Shown here in pieces: positions 6,481 to 14,927 of a stretch of 52,168 nucleotides of DNA; position 1 is the stretch's first letter, and the number at the start of each line of letters is the position of its first letter. Both the position numbers and the translations under genes were made by a program. The notes under the pieces are model-generated. The model did no database searches. It saw only the letters and a program-made list of their open reading frames with translations, and was not told the DNA's origin. The stretch lies in the NCBI RefSeq assembly GCF_004342605.1, contig NZ_SLZL01000008.1, positions 190,001 to 242,168 on the forward strand. The letters run 5' to 3'. The stretch comes from Caulobacter sp. BK020 (GTDB lineage: Bacteria > Pseudomonadota > Alphaproteobacteria > Caulobacterales > Caulobacteraceae).

Positions 6481-9405
6481 ATGATCCGCGTTTCGCGCCT
6501 GGCGCTCGTTCTCTCGGCCGGGCTCAGCCTCTCCGCCTGTGCGACCCTGTTCCACCCCAAGCCCGGCCCAAGCGACAAGGCCGCGCCGCCGTCGTCGGCC
6601 TCCAAGGCCCCCGCGACGCCCGCCAGGACCTCGGGCGCGCCGACCATCGACCTGGTCAAGCCCGGCCAGTGGCCGCAGGCGGTGTCGGACGTCGCGCCCG
6701 ATCCGCGCGTGCGGTTCGGCGTGCTGCCCAACGGCCTGCGCTACGCGATCCAGAAGAACGCCACCCCGCCCGGCCAGGCCGCCCTGCGGCTGTGGTTCGA
6801 CGCCGGCTCGCTGGACGAGACCGACGAGCAGCAGGGCCTGGCCCACTTCCTCGAGCACATGGCGTTCAACGGCAGCAAGAACGTCCCCGAAGGCGAGATG
6901 ACCAAGATCCTCGAGCGCCACGGCCTGGCGTTCGGCGCCGACACCAACGCCTCGACCAATTTCAGCGAGACCACCTACCAGCTGGACCTGCCCAAGACCG
7001 ACGACGACACGGTCGACACCTCGCTGATGCTGCTGCGCGAGGCGGCTGGCGAGCTGACCATCGCCCCCGACGCCGTCGATCGCGAGCGCGGCGTGGTGCT
7101 GTCGGAGGAGCGCACCCGCGACAGCCCCGGCTACCGCACCTTCGTCAACACGTTCGGCTTCCAGCTGCAGGGCCAGCGGCCGCCGCAGCGCCTGCCGATC
7201 GGCAAGACCGAGATCCTGAAGGCCGCCCCGGCTCAGCGCATCCGCGACTTCTACCAGGCCTGGTACCGGCCCGAGAACGCCGTGGTGGTGGCCGTGGGCG
7301 ACTTCGACGTCGACGCCATGGAGGCCAAGATCAAGGCCCAGTTCGGCGACTGGAAGGCCGTCGGCCCGGCCGGCGTCAGGCCGGACCTGGGGCCGGTGGC
7401 CAAGCGCGGCCTGACCGCCAAGGTGCTGGTCGAGCCGGGGGCCCAGACCTCGGTCCAGATCGCCTGGGTCCTGCCGCCCGACCTGGCGCTGGAAACCCGC
7501 GCCAAGGACAAGGAAGAGCTGGTCAAGGCCCTGGGCTTCGCGGTGCTGAACCGCCGGCTGCAGGTGCTGACCCGGTCGGACGCCCCGCCGTTCATCGTCG
7601 CCATGGCCATGCAGAACGACCAGGAGCACGCCGCCGACATCACCACCCTGGCCGCCACCGTCCAGCCGGGCCATTGGAACGAGGCGCTGACGGCGCTCGA
7701 ACAGGAGCAGCGCCGCATCGTCCAGTACGGCGTACGCCAGGACGAGCTGGACCGCGAGATCGCCGCCATGCGGGCCGGCTTCGTGGCCGCCGCGGCCGGC
7801 GAGGCCACCCAGCGCACCACGGCCCTGGCCGGGGCCATCGTCGGCACGCTGGACGACCGCGAGATCGTCACCAGCCCGTCCCAGAACCTGGCGGTGTTCG
7901 ACGAGGCCACCAAGAGCTTGAAGGCCGAGACGGTCTCGGCCCTGCTGAAGGCCCAGTTCGCCGGTTCCGGCCCGCTGATCACCATTCCGACCCCGACCGC
8001 AATCGACGGCGGGGAAAAGGCGGTGACCGACGTCTACGCCGCCTCGGCCAAGACCCCGGTCGCCGCCCCGGCCGCGCCGGGCGTCACCACCTGGCCCTAT
8101 GCGACCTTCGGGGCGAAGGGACAGGTGGTCGAGCAGAAGGACGTCACCGACCTGGACACCGTCTTCGTGCGGTTCGCCAACGGCGTGCGGCTGACGGTCA
8201 AGCCGACCAAGTTCCGCGACGACCAGATCCTGGTGAAGGCGCGGATCGGCCACGGCCTGCTGGACCTGCCGGCCAACGCCCAGAGTCCGCTGTGGGCCGG
8301 CTCGGCCTATATCGAGGGCGGCCTCAAGCAGATCAGCACCCAGGACATGGAGCGGGTGCTGAACGGCAAGGTGTGGAACGCCGGCCTGGGGGTCGAGGAC
8401 GACGCCTTCAGCCTGTCGGGCCGCACGCGTCCGGAGGACCTGGACACCGAGCTGCAGGTGCTGGCGGCCTACGCCACCGAGGGCGGCTGGCGGCCCGAGG
8501 CCTTCAACCGCATCAAGACCTATTACGGCACGATCCACGACCAGCTGGAGAGCACGCCCGGCGGGGTGATGAGCCGCGACCTGGGCGGGCTGCTGCATGG
8601 CGGCGACGGCCGCTGGACCTTCCCCAGCCGCCAGCAGATCGCCGGCGCCTCGCTGGACCAGCTGAAGGCTTCGCTGTCGGGCCCGCTGGCCGCCGACTCC
8701 ATCGAGGTGGTGATCGTCGGCGACATCACGGTCGACAAGGCCGTGGCCGCGGTGGCCCAGACCTTCGGCGCCCTGCCGGCCCGCGCCGACACCCCCGCCC
8801 CGGCCGGGGCCGACAGGGTCCCCTTCCCCGCCCCGTCGCCGACTCCCGTCGTGCGCACCCACAAGGGCCGGGCCGACCAGGGCCAGCTGTTCATGGCCTG
8901 GAAGACCGACGACCTGTTCAGCGACCTGCAGCGAGCCCGCAATATCCAGATCCTGGCCCAGGTGATGCAACTGCGGCTGACCGACGAGCTGCGCGAGAAG
9001 CAGGGGGCGACCTATTCGCCCTCGGCCTCGTCGACCGCCACCGTCGCCTTCACCGGCTGGGGCTATCTGGCGGTCAGCGTCGAGACTCCGCCCGACAAGA
9101 TCGACGGCGTGGCCGCCACCATCCGCCGGATCGCCGCCGACCTGCGCGACAAGCCGGTCACCGCCGACGAGCTTGACCGGGCCAAGAAGCCGCGCATCGA
9201 CCAGATCGAGAAGGCCCGCGAGACCAACGAGTACTGGCTGGGAGTCCTGTCGGGCGCCCAGACCGACCCGCGCCTGCTGACCGCCACCCGCTCGGTGCTG
9301 GCCGGCCTGCAGCGGGTGACCGCCGCCGACATCCAGAAGGCGGCCCAGACCTTCCTGGGCGACGACAGGTCGTGGACGATGGTGGTCAAGCCGGAGGGGA
9401 AGTAG
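6481..9405 (+). CDS. M16 family zinc metalloprotease lipoprotein
   Basis: A 974-residue pitrilysin/PqqL-type peptidase. It starts with a lipoprotein signal, lipobox LSAC (17-20), so it should be anchored in the envelope and face the periplasm. The inverted zinc motif HxxEH is HFLEH at residues 122-126, with the third ligand expected in the downstream RERGVVLSEERTR region. The C-terminal half repeats the M16 fold without the zinc motif, as in two-domain family members. M16 enzymes degrade unfolded peptides inside a clamshell cavity. The ATG at 6481 has AAGG 6 nt upstream and begins the signal peptide; the longer in-frame extension lacks one. It appears monocistronic, followed by a REP element. 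Confidence 0.88.
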   Translation: MIRVSRLALVLSAGLSLSACATLFHPKPGPSDKAAPPSSASKAPATPARTSGAPTIDLVKPGQWPQAVSDVAPDPRVRFGVLPNGLRYAIQKNATPPGQAALRLWFDAGSLDETDEQQGLAHFLEHMAFNGSKNVPEGEMTKILERHGLAFGADTNASTNFSETTYQLDLPKTDDDTVDTSLMLLREAAGELTIAPDAVDRERGVVLSEERTRDSPGYRTFVNTFGFQLQGQRPPQRLPIGKTEILKAAPAQRIRDFYQAWYRPENAVVVAVGDFDVDAMEAKIKAQFGDWKAVGPAGVRPDLGPVAKRGLTAKVLVEPGAQTSVQIAWVLPPDLALETRAKDKEELVKALGFAVLNRRLQVLTRSDAPPFIVAMAMQNDQEHAADITTLAATVQPGHWNEALTALEQEQRRIVQYGVRQDELDREIAAMRAGFVAAAAGEATQRTTALAGAIVGTLDDREIVTSPSQNLAVFDEATKSLKAETVSALLKAQFAGSGPLITIPTPTAIDGGEKAVTDVYAASAKTPVAAPAAPGVTTWPYATFGAKGQVVEQKDVTDLDTVFVRFANGVRLTVKPTKFRDDQILVKARIGHGLLDLPANAQSPLWAGSAYIEGGLKQISTQDMERVLNGKVWNAGLGVEDDAFSLSGRTRPEDLDTELQVLAAYATEGGWRPEAFNRIKTYYGTIHDQLESTPGGVMSRDLGGLLHGGDGRWTFPSRQQIAGASLDQLKASLSGPLAADSIEVVIVGDITVDKAVAAVAQTFGALPARADTPAPAGADRVPFPAPSPTPVVRTHKGRADQGQLFMAWKTDDLFSDLQRARNIQILAQVMQLRLTDELREKQGATYSPSASSTATVAFTGWGYLAVSVETPPDKIDGVAATIRRIAADLRDKPVTADELDRAKKPRIDQIEKARETNEYWLGVLSGAQTDPRLLTATRSVLAGLQRVTAADIQKAAQTFLGDDRSWTMVVKPEGK

Positions 9406-9420
9406 GGGCTGGCCAAAACC

Positions 9421-9537
9421 CCGCTCATGGCGAAAGCCGGGACCCAAGGAGCGCCTCAGGGCTCAGCCGGCGGCTCGCAACCGCGCAGGCCTCTATGGAT
9501 GCTCGGCTTGGGTCCCGGCCTTCGCCGGGATGAGCGG
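9421..9537. repeat. REP-like repeat, family 2, copy A
   Basis: Facing arms, GCGAAAGCCGGGACCCAAG and CTTGGGTCCCGGCCTTCGCC, are separated by about 60 bp. A near copy occurs at 14743-14848. Minus-strand translation of this element gives the familiar peptide string IPAKAGTQ, which forms the tail of the small gene that overlaps it. Confidence 0.8.
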
Positions 9538-9687
9538 AAGATTGGGGGCGCAGGCGGCCAGGCTCATTCGGTCCCGCCTCGCCTCCGCCTTCGGCCCGGC
9601 GACCAGTCCGTACCCCACCAGCCCCCACACCACCGCCACGGCCAGCCATTGGGCGAGGGTGACATGGTGAGGCTTGGTCGGCGTCAT
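9493..9687 (-). CDS. Small single-span membrane protein, hypothetical
   Basis: A 64-residue frame with a clear ribosome-binding site (AAGG, 5 nt before the ATG at 9687). One hydrophobic segment, LAQWLAVAVVWGLVGYGLVAG, spans about residues 11-31. The last 14 residues (LIPAKAGTQAEHP) are REP-element sequence read in frame, so the original stop may have been lost to repeat insertion. It is divergent from the LysR gene and could be its target. Function unknown. Confidence 0.5.
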   Translation of the reverse strand: MTPTKPHHVTLAQWLAVAVVWGLVGYGLVAGPKAEARRDRMSLAACAPNLPLIPAKAGTQAEHP

Positions 9688-9759
9688 GTCGGCCTTATCG
9701 CCCTGGTTGCCTCGCCCCGAATAACGACTTATCAGCGGACATCTGTGAGGTTTCATCAC
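9688..9759. promoter_or_regulatory. Divergent promoter region with a short dyad
   Basis: 72 bp between the small membrane protein gene and the LysR gene. It contains ATAA-CGAC-TTAT (9721-9732), a symmetric element of the size LysR proteins often bind. Promoter boxes are not clear. Confidence 0.35.
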
Positions 9760-10734
9760 ATGGTCGCCCGCCCGCTCCCGCCGCTCAACGCCCTGCGCGC
9801 CTTCGAGGCCTTCGGCCGGCGCGGGCGGATGACCCTGGCCGCCGACGAGCTGTGCGTCACCCACGGGGCGATCAGCCGGCAGGTCCGCCAGCTGGAGGAC
9901 CACCTGGGCGTGGCCCTGACCGAGGGCCCGCGCACCCGGCTGGTGCTGACCGAGGCGGGGCTTAAGCTGGCCCAGGGCCTGACCCGGGCCTTCGACCTGA
10001 TCGACGACGCCCTGCCGCCGGCGGTCGACGAGCGCGACGCCGGCCTGGTGGTCTCGTGCCTGCCGACCTTCGCCATGAAGTGGCTGATCCCGCGCCTGCC
10101 GGACTTCGTGGCCGCCCATCCCGAGATCCCGGTGCGGATCGTGGAGTCCAACGGCCCGTTCGACTTCCGCGCCGACGGCGTCGACCTGGCCATCCGCATG
10201 CGCCTGCCGGGCGCCCCGCCCTTGCCCGACGCCGAGGTCACGCCGTTCCTCAAGCACGCCGTCGGCCCGGTGACCTCGCCCGGCCTGGCCGCCCAGGTCC
10301 GCGACCTGGAAAGCCTGGCCAAGCTGCCCCGGCTGCACACCCGCACCTTCCTGGAAAGCTGGGCCGAGTGGGAGGCGGCGGCCGGCGTGGTGCTGCCGCC
10401 GGCGACGGTGAACCGCGAGTTCGACCACTATTTCTACATGCTGGAGGCGGCCGCCGCGGGCCTGGGCGTGGCGCTCAGCCCCTTCGCGTTCGTCGAGAAC
10501 GACCTGGCCGCCGGCCGGCTGGTCGCGCCGCTGGGCCTGGTCCCCGGTCAGGCCGAGGTCTGCGCCCTGACGCCCCGGGGCCGGGCCAGCCGCGCGGCCC
10601 GGCGGTTTCGCGACTGGCTGGTCGCCCAGGGCGCGGCGACCTCGCCGCCGCCGCCCGGTTTCGCGCCCGGTTCTCAACAGATGGTCGGGCCCGGCGCTGC
10701 AAACCCCCTTACACTTTCGCGTCCGGCCCTCTAG
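9760..10734 (+). CDS. LysR-family transcriptional regulator (GcvA-like)
   Basis: A 324-residue LTTR. The N-terminal helix-turn-helix opens with PLPPLNALRAFEAFGRRGRMTLAADELCVTHGAISRQVRQLEDHLG, characteristic of the GcvA branch. The effector-binding domain (about 90-295) includes PRIVESNGPFDF-type and YFYMLEAAAAGLGVALSP segments. The last 25 residues, after QGAAT, look disordered and run past the usual end. The ATG at 9760 has GAGG 9 nt upstream. Ligand and targets are unknown; the divergent small membrane protein is the nearest candidate target. Confidence 0.82.
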   Translation: MVARPLPPLNALRAFEAFGRRGRMTLAADELCVTHGAISRQVRQLEDHLGVALTEGPRTRLVLTEAGLKLAQGLTRAFDLIDDALPPAVDERDAGLVVSCLPTFAMKWLIPRLPDFVAAHPEIPVRIVESNGPFDFRADGVDLAIRMRLPGAPPLPDAEVTPFLKHAVGPVTSPGLAAQVRDLESLAKLPRLHTRTFLESWAEWEAAAGVVLPPATVNREFDHYFYMLEAAAAGLGVALSPFAFVENDLAAGRLVAPLGLVPGQAEVCALTPRGRASRAARRFRDWLVAQGAATSPPPPGFAPGSQQMVGPGAANPLTLSRPAL

Positions 10735-10785
10735 TTTCCGCCGATCCCCCGCGCCCCGCGCGCCCCATCGATATCAGGAGCCGTC

Positions 10786-10995
10786 ATGGACGCCGCCACC
10801 ATCGCCAAGCTCGAAGGCCATCTGAAGCGCACCTTCGGCAATCCGCACATCGCGCTGAAGGCCCGCCCCAAGCAAAAGGACTCCGCCGAGGTCGAGGTGA
10901 AGGGCGAGTTCATCGGCGTCATCTTCCAGGACGAGGACGAGGACGGCTCGTTCATGTTCGAGATGGCGATCCTGGCCGAGGATCTTGACGGCTAA
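10786..10995 (+). CDS. DUF3126 family protein
   Basis: A 69-residue protein matching the small alphaproteobacterial DUF3126 family, recognisable from MDAATIAKLEGHLKRTFGN at the start and the VKGEFIGVIFQDEDEDGS segment. The family has no known function. AGGAG lies 6 nt before the ATG. It is highly acidic in the second half and cytoplasmic. Confidence 0.8.
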   Translation: MDAATIAKLEGHLKRTFGNPHIALKARPKQKDSAEVEVKGEFIGVIFQDEDEDGSFMFEMAILAEDLDG

Positions 10996-11008
10996 AGCCC
11001 CCTCCGCT

Positions 11009-11054
11009 TGGCAAAAATGACCACTTTGACTATTTATAGGTTGAAGTGGTCATT
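11009..11054 (+). promoter_or_regulatory. Promoter and operator of the toxin-antitoxin pair
   Basis: A perfect 11-bp inverted repeat, AATGACCACTT (11016-11026) and AAGTGGTCATT (11044-11054), brackets a likely -10 (TATTTA, 11031-11036), with TTGGCA (11009-11014) as -35 at 16 bp. The right arm ends just before the GGAGGG ribosome-binding site. This is the usual geometry for repression by a Phd/YefM antitoxin-toxin complex. Confidence 0.65.
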
Positions 11055-11064
11055 GGAGGGCGTC

Positions 11065-11349
11065 ATGCCCGATGGAACCTGGAGCCTGGCCGACGCGAAG
11101 GCCAAGCTGAGCGAAGTGGTCGAACGCGCCAAGACCCAGGGCCCGCAGCACCTGACCAAGAACGGCAAGGACGCCGCCGTGGTGTTGTCCGCCGAGGACT
11201 ACCGAAGGCTCAGCGAGGCGGTCGAGACAAAGTCAAAGCGCAGTCTGCACGAGACGCTGTTCGACCCATCCATCCGTATGTTCACGGACGAGGAAGCCGA
11301 TGAGCTTTTCGCCCGGGACAAGGATGTGGGACGGCCGATCGACTTTTGA
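11065..11349 (+). CDS. Phd/YefM-type antitoxin
   Basis: A 94-residue antitoxin. Residues 5-55 form the Phd/YefM DNA-binding fold (TWSLADAKAKLSEVVERAKTQGPQHLTKNGKDAAVVLSAEDYRRL). The charged C-terminal tail (LFDPSIRMFTDEEADELFARDKDVGRPIDF) should wrap and block the toxin. The ATG at 11065 is chosen because GGAGGG lies 4 nt upstream; a longer in-frame extension reads through the operator. Its stop overlaps the toxin start (TGATG). It is expected to neutralise the PIN toxin and repress its own promoter. Confidence 0.85.
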   Translation: MPDGTWSLADAKAKLSEVVERAKTQGPQHLTKNGKDAAVVLSAEDYRRLSEAVETKSKRSLHETLFDPSIRMFTDEEADELFARDKDVGRPIDF

Positions 11350-11771
11350 TGTTTCTGCTCGACACCAATATCGCGTCCGAAGCGACCAAGCTCTCGCCGC
11401 TGCCGGCGGTGATGAACTGGGTCGCCGCGCAGGCCCCGACCACCTTGCATCTCAGCGTCGTCAGCCTGGCTGAGATCCGCTACGGCATCGAGCTGCGCGC
11501 CGAGGGGCGGCGTCGGCGCGCCCTGGAAGCTTGGTATCCCGGAATGGTGGCGACCTTCAGGGATCGCATCCTCTCGATCGATCGCGATATCGCCGAGCTT
11601 TGGGGCGACCTGAGACGTCGGACGGATCTGGCTCGTCGCACTATTCCCATAATGGACGCCTTCCTGGCCGCCACGGCGCAGGTGCATGGCCTGACCCTGG
11701 TCACGCGCAACGTCCGCGACTTCGAGGTTTGGGGCGGACCGGTCTTCGACCCATGGTCCTTACCGGACTGA
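11349..11771 (+). CDS. PIN-domain ribonuclease toxin (VapC/FitB-like)
   Basis: A 140-residue PIN-domain protein, normal length for VapC-type RNases that cleave RNA using Mg ions held by acidic residues. These are all present: D5 (LLDTN), E42 (SLAEIRYG), D103 (IMDAFLAA) and D124 (NVRDF, with N121 nearby). The ATG overlaps the antitoxin stop by one base, giving translational coupling and the antitoxin-first order typical of type II systems. The specific RNA target cannot be told from sequence. Confidence 0.87.
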   Translation: MFLLDTNIASEATKLSPLPAVMNWVAAQAPTTLHLSVVSLAEIRYGIELRAEGRRRRALEAWYPGMVATFRDRILSIDRDIAELWGDLRRRTDLARRTIPIMDAFLAATAQVHGLTLVTRNVRDFEVWGGPVFDPWSLPD

Positions 11772-13043
11772 TCAGATCGCCTCCCCCGCCACCGCAGCCG
11801 ACCGACGCACCATCAGAGACGCCCCCGCCGCCAGCAGTCCCGCGACGCCGGCGATCACGAAGGCGTCCAGGTACTGCCCCGACTGGGCGCGGATCACGCC
11901 CGCGCCGATCGCCGCCGTCGCGGCGCCCAGCTGGTGGCCCGCCCCGATCCAGCCGAACACGATCGGCCCGTCGCGGTCGCCGAACGCCTCGGTGGCCAAC
12001 CGCACGGTCGGCGGCACGGTGGCGATCCAGTCCAGCCCGTAGAACACCGCGAAGGCCGACAGGCTGATCACCGAGAAGTCCGAGAACGGCAGGTAGATCA
12101 GCGAGAGCCCGCGCAGGGCGTAGTACATGAACAGCAGCTTGCGTGGGTCGTAGCGGTCGGTCAGCCAGCCCGAGGCGGTGGTGCCGAACAGGTCGAACAG
12201 GCCCATCAGCGCCAGCAGGCCCGCGGCCTTGACCTCGGGCAGGCCCCGGTCGCCGCAGAAGGCGATCATGTGCACGCCGATCAGGCCGTTGGTGGTCAGG
12301 CCGCAGATGAAGAAGCCGCCGAACAGCAGCCAGAAGGTGCGCGTCCGGCTGGCCCGGTGCAGGGCGCCGAACGCGGCGGCCAGGGCGTTGGCGGCCGACC
12401 CCTTGGGCGGCGGGGTCCAGTCGTCCGGCGCGCCGAACGGGCGCTGGCCGATGGCGTCGGGGCTCTCGGGGATCAGCAACCAGCAGATCGGGGCCATGAT
12501 CGCGGCGACGGCGGCCACGGTCAGCACCACCGGCCGCCAGCCGCCGTGGTCGGCGATCCAGGCCATGGCCGGCAGGAAGACCAGCGAGCCGGTCGCCGTC
12601 GCCGCGGTCAGCAGGCCCAGCATCAGGCCGCGCCGCTGGACGAACCAGCGGTTGACGATGGTCGCGCCCAGCACCATGGCCACCGCCCCGCTGCCGACGC
12701 CCGCCATCACGCCCCAGGTGGCCACATACTGCCAGCTCTGGGTCATGAAGGCCGACAAACCGGTCGAGACCGCCATCAAGAGCAGGGCCAGGCTGATCGT
12801 GCGGCGCACGCCGAACGACTGCATCAGCGCCGCCGCGAACGGTCCGGTCAGGCCGTAGAGGAAGATGCCCACACCGGCGGCCAGCGAGATCGCGCCCCGG
12901 TCCCAGTGGAAGGCCTTCTCCAGCGGCAGGATCAGGACGCCCGGCGCGGCCCTGAGGCCGGCGGCCGACAAGAGGGCGAGAAAGGTCGCTGCGGCCACGA
13001 CGAAGGCGTAGCGGTTTCCGAAGAGGCGACGGAGCGTTTGCAT
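11772..13043 (-). CDS. MFS transporter, TetR-linked
   Basis: A 423-residue major facilitator with about 12 membrane segments. N-terminal half: FVVAAATFLALLSAAGL through ICWLLIPE; a cytoplasmic loop at about 195-225; C-terminal half from TFWLLFGGFFICGL onward. A conserved acidic/Arg loop (TDRYDPRKLLFMYY) lies between later helices. The start is the ATG at 13043; longer in-frame extension runs into the operator region. It is divergent from a TetR regulator with two palindromes between, so substrate-induced export is likely. Substrate unknown. Confidence 0.82.
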   Translation of the reverse strand: MQTLRRLFGNRYAFVVAAATFLALLSAAGLRAAPGVLILPLEKAFHWDRGAISLAAGVGIFLYGLTGPFAAALMQSFGVRRTISLALLLMAVSTGLSAFMTQSWQYVATWGVMAGVGSGAVAMVLGATIVNRWFVQRRGLMLGLLTAATATGSLVFLPAMAWIADHGGWRPVVLTVAAVAAIMAPICWLLIPESPDAIGQRPFGAPDDWTPPPKGSAANALAAAFGALHRASRTRTFWLLFGGFFICGLTTNGLIGVHMIAFCGDRGLPEVKAAGLLALMGLFDLFGTTASGWLTDRYDPRKLLFMYYALRGLSLIYLPFSDFSVISLSAFAVFYGLDWIATVPPTVRLATEAFGDRDGPIVFGWIGAGHQLGAATAAIGAGVIRAQSGQYLDAFVIAGVAGLLAAGASLMVRRSAAVAGEAI

Positions 13044-13053
13044 GGTCGATGTA

Positions 13054-13094
13054 ACCGATCGGTACGGGGTTGTCGCCCTGCATACGTACCGGTA
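13054..13094. promoter_or_regulatory. Two TetR-type palindromes in a divergent promoter
   Basis: ACCGATCGGT (13054-13063) and TACCGGTA (13087-13094), with related flanks (GTAAC/GGTAC and CGTACC/GGTAAG), lie in the 70 bp between the MFS and TetR starts. They are probable operators for the TetR protein, controlling both directions. Confidence 0.6.
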
Positions 13095-13113
13095 AGTAAC
13101 ATCGTCAATAGCC

Positions 13114-13752
13114 ATGACGAAGATCGACGAAAAAACCTCCGCCCCAAAACCGTTGGAAGGGCCCGAACACCTGGCTCCGTACAATCCGGGCGCCCGCGCG
13201 GCCGAACGGATCTTCGAGACGGCGCGCGACCTGTTCTATCGCGAGGGCATCCGGGCGGTGGGGGTCGACGAGATCGTCACCCGGGCCGGAGTGACCAAGC
13301 CCAGCCTCTATCGCAGCTTCAAGTCCAAGGACGAGCTGGTGGCCGCCGTGCTGCGCGAAGTCGAGGCCGGGTTCTGGGAACGGTTCGAGTCGGCCGAAAC
13401 GGCGTTCCCCGACGATCCCAAGGCCCAGATGGTCGCCTATTTCGAGGGCTTGGCGGCGCGGTCGGGCGGGGCGGACTATCGCGGCTGCGCGTTGAGCAAC
13501 GCCGTAGTCGAGTATCCGGACCGCGACCATGCCGGCCGGGCCGTGGCCCAGGGCCACAAGCAGGACCTGCGCGCCCGCCTGCGGGCCAAGGCCGCCGAGA
13601 TGGGCGCGTCCGATCCCGGCGCATTGGGCGACGCGATGATGCTGCTGGTCGAGGGGGTGTTCACCTCCAGCCAGATGTTCGACGACGACGACAAGCCGGC
13701 CCTGGCCGTGGTCGGCGCGGTCAAGGCGCTGATCGCGGCCTATTGTCCTTAG
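13114..13752 (+). CDS. TetR-family transcriptional regulator
   Basis: A 212-residue TetR repressor. The helix-turn-helix is at about residues 34-80 (RIFETARDLFYREGIRAVGVDEIVTRAGVTKPSLYRSFKSKDEL). The C-terminal ligand domain includes YRGCALSNAVVEYPDRDHAGR, as in the subgroup that often pairs with MFS transporters. The first 25 residues are a charged extension. It faces the MFS gene across the two palindromes. Inducer unknown. Confidence 0.85.
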   Translation: MTKIDEKTSAPKPLEGPEHLAPYNPGARAAERIFETARDLFYREGIRAVGVDEIVTRAGVTKPSLYRSFKSKDELVAAVLREVEAGFWERFESAETAFPDDPKAQMVAYFEGLAARSGGADYRGCALSNAVVEYPDRDHAGRAVAQGHKQDLRARLRAKAAEMGASDPGALGDAMMLLVEGVFTSSQMFDDDDKPALAVVGAVKALIAAYCP

Positions 13753-13770
13753 GTCTGAGGGAGCGGGGGC

Positions 13771-14046
13771 ATGAATGTGGACCGCAAGGCCGCTCTAAGG
13801 CGCATCGACGAAATCCGCCGGGTCCTGCTGGCCGACTGGGATCCGCTGAGCGTGGGAAGCAATCCGAAGCTGTCGGACGAATACGACTTCTGTCTGGGCA
13901 AGGTCCTCAAGGCAATCGATACAGGCGAAGCTGGGCGAGTCGTCGATCTGCTCGTCGAGATGGAGGACTATCTGGGCGTGGGACCGACCAACCGGGAGAG
14001 CCTGGCGCCCGTGGCCCGCCGGCTGTTGGAACTGCCTCGCACATGA
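13771..14046 (+). CDS. Hypothetical cytoplasmic protein, 91 residues
   Basis: Starts 18 bp after the TetR stop behind a purine-rich GGGAGCGGGGG. Predicted helical and acidic, with a central DPLSVGSNPKLSDEYDFCLGKV segment that resembles small bacterial proteins of the DUF1871 style, though I cannot confirm this. Its stop overlaps the start of the GNAT gene (ATGA), so the two are probably co-translated. Confidence 0.7.
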   Translation: MNVDRKAALRRIDEIRRVLLADWDPLSVGSNPKLSDEYDFCLGKVLKAIDTGEAGRVVDLLVEMEDYLGVGPTNRESLAPVARRLLELPRT

Positions 14047-14729
14047 ACGCCCACCCGCTCGACCGTCCCGTCTGGTCGGCGTTCACCGGCCGCCAAGCGG
14101 ACCTGGCGCTGCGCGACGGCGAGGCGCTGCGCGTCCATCCCGACTTCGGCCTGTTCGCCGCGACGGCCGACCATGCGCCCGAGACCCTGGCCGCCCTGGG
14201 CCGGCTGGTCCGCGCCCATCCCGGCGAGGTCGGGGTGGTGGAGCGGTTCGACCTTCCCCCGGTCCCGGGAACCCAGGTGACCAAGCGCGCGATCCTCCAC
14301 CAGATGGTCGCCCAGACCCTGGCCCCGCCCAAGCCGGTGGATTTCGAGATCCAGCCCCTGGGCGACGCCGACTCGCCGCAGATGGTGGCCCTGGCCGCTC
14401 TGACCGCGCCGGGACCGTTCTTCTCGCGCACCCACGAGCTGGGCGAGTTCGTCGGGGTCAAGGTCGACGGACAACTCGCGGCCATGGCCGGCGAGCGCCT
14501 GCGGCCTGACGGCTTCACCGAGGTCAGCGCCGTCTGCGCCCACCCCGGCCATCGCGGCAAAGGCTATGCGGCGCGGCTGATGCTGCACGTGGCCGGCAAG
14601 ATCGTCGAACGTGGGGAGACGCCCTTCCTGCACAGCTTCGCCGACAACGCCGGGGCCATCGCGCTGTACGAGGCGCTGGGGTTCCAGTTCCGGTGCGAGC
14701 AGGTGCTGACGGTGCTGGCCCCTCTTTAG
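14043..14729 (+). CDS. GNAT-family N-acetyltransferase
   Basis: A 228-residue protein. The C-terminal GNAT/FR47-like domain (about 105-222) has the acetyl-CoA loop VCAHPGHRGKGYAARLM followed by the beta-bulge and FADNAGAIALYEALGF, both hallmarks of the fold. The N-terminal 100 residues form a less conserved substrate-side domain. The start overlaps the previous stop. Acceptor unknown. A REP element follows. Confidence 0.83.
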   Translation: MNAHPLDRPVWSAFTGRQADLALRDGEALRVHPDFGLFAATADHAPETLAALGRLVRAHPGEVGVVERFDLPPVPGTQVTKRAILHQMVAQTLAPPKPVDFEIQPLGDADSPQMVALAALTAPGPFFSRTHELGEFVGVKVDGQLAAMAGERLRPDGFTEVSAVCAHPGHRGKGYAARLMLHVAGKIVERGETPFLHSFADNAGAIALYEALGFQFRCEQVLTVLAPL

Positions 14730-14742
14730 CCCGCCCCCACAA

Positions 14743-14848
14743 CCGCTCATCCCGGCGAAAGCCGGGACCCAAGCGGCTTTGGCGGTCCCCAGCTCTGAGC
14801 CTCGTCCGGATGCTCGGCTTGGGTCCCGGCTTTCGCCGGGATGAGCGA
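14743..14848. repeat. REP-like repeat, family 2, copy B
   Basis: Facing arms CGAAAGCCGGGACCCAAG and CTTGGGTCCCGGCTTTCG with about 45 bp between. Same element as at 9421-9537, again directly after a gene. Confidence 0.8.
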
Positions 14849-14865
14849 ATCGTAGGAAGCCGGAA

Positions 14866-14903
14866 ACAAAAAAGGACCCGGAGAGCCTTCGCCCTCCGGG
14901 TCC
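14866..14903 (-). terminator. Rho-independent terminator of the OPT gene
   Basis: On the minus strand, a 10-bp stem GGACCCGGAG / CTCCGGGTCC with a 10-nt loop is followed by TTTTTTGT. It lies 25 bp past the OPT stop codon. The clearest intrinsic terminator in this half of the window. Confidence 0.9.
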
Positions 14904-14927
14904 CTCGAAACGCTCGGGCCTGAACCC

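Noticed and set aside
13054..13094. The two palindromes as a CRISPR or phage attachment site
   Set aside because: Only two short non-identical dyads, in the exact place expected of TetR operators.
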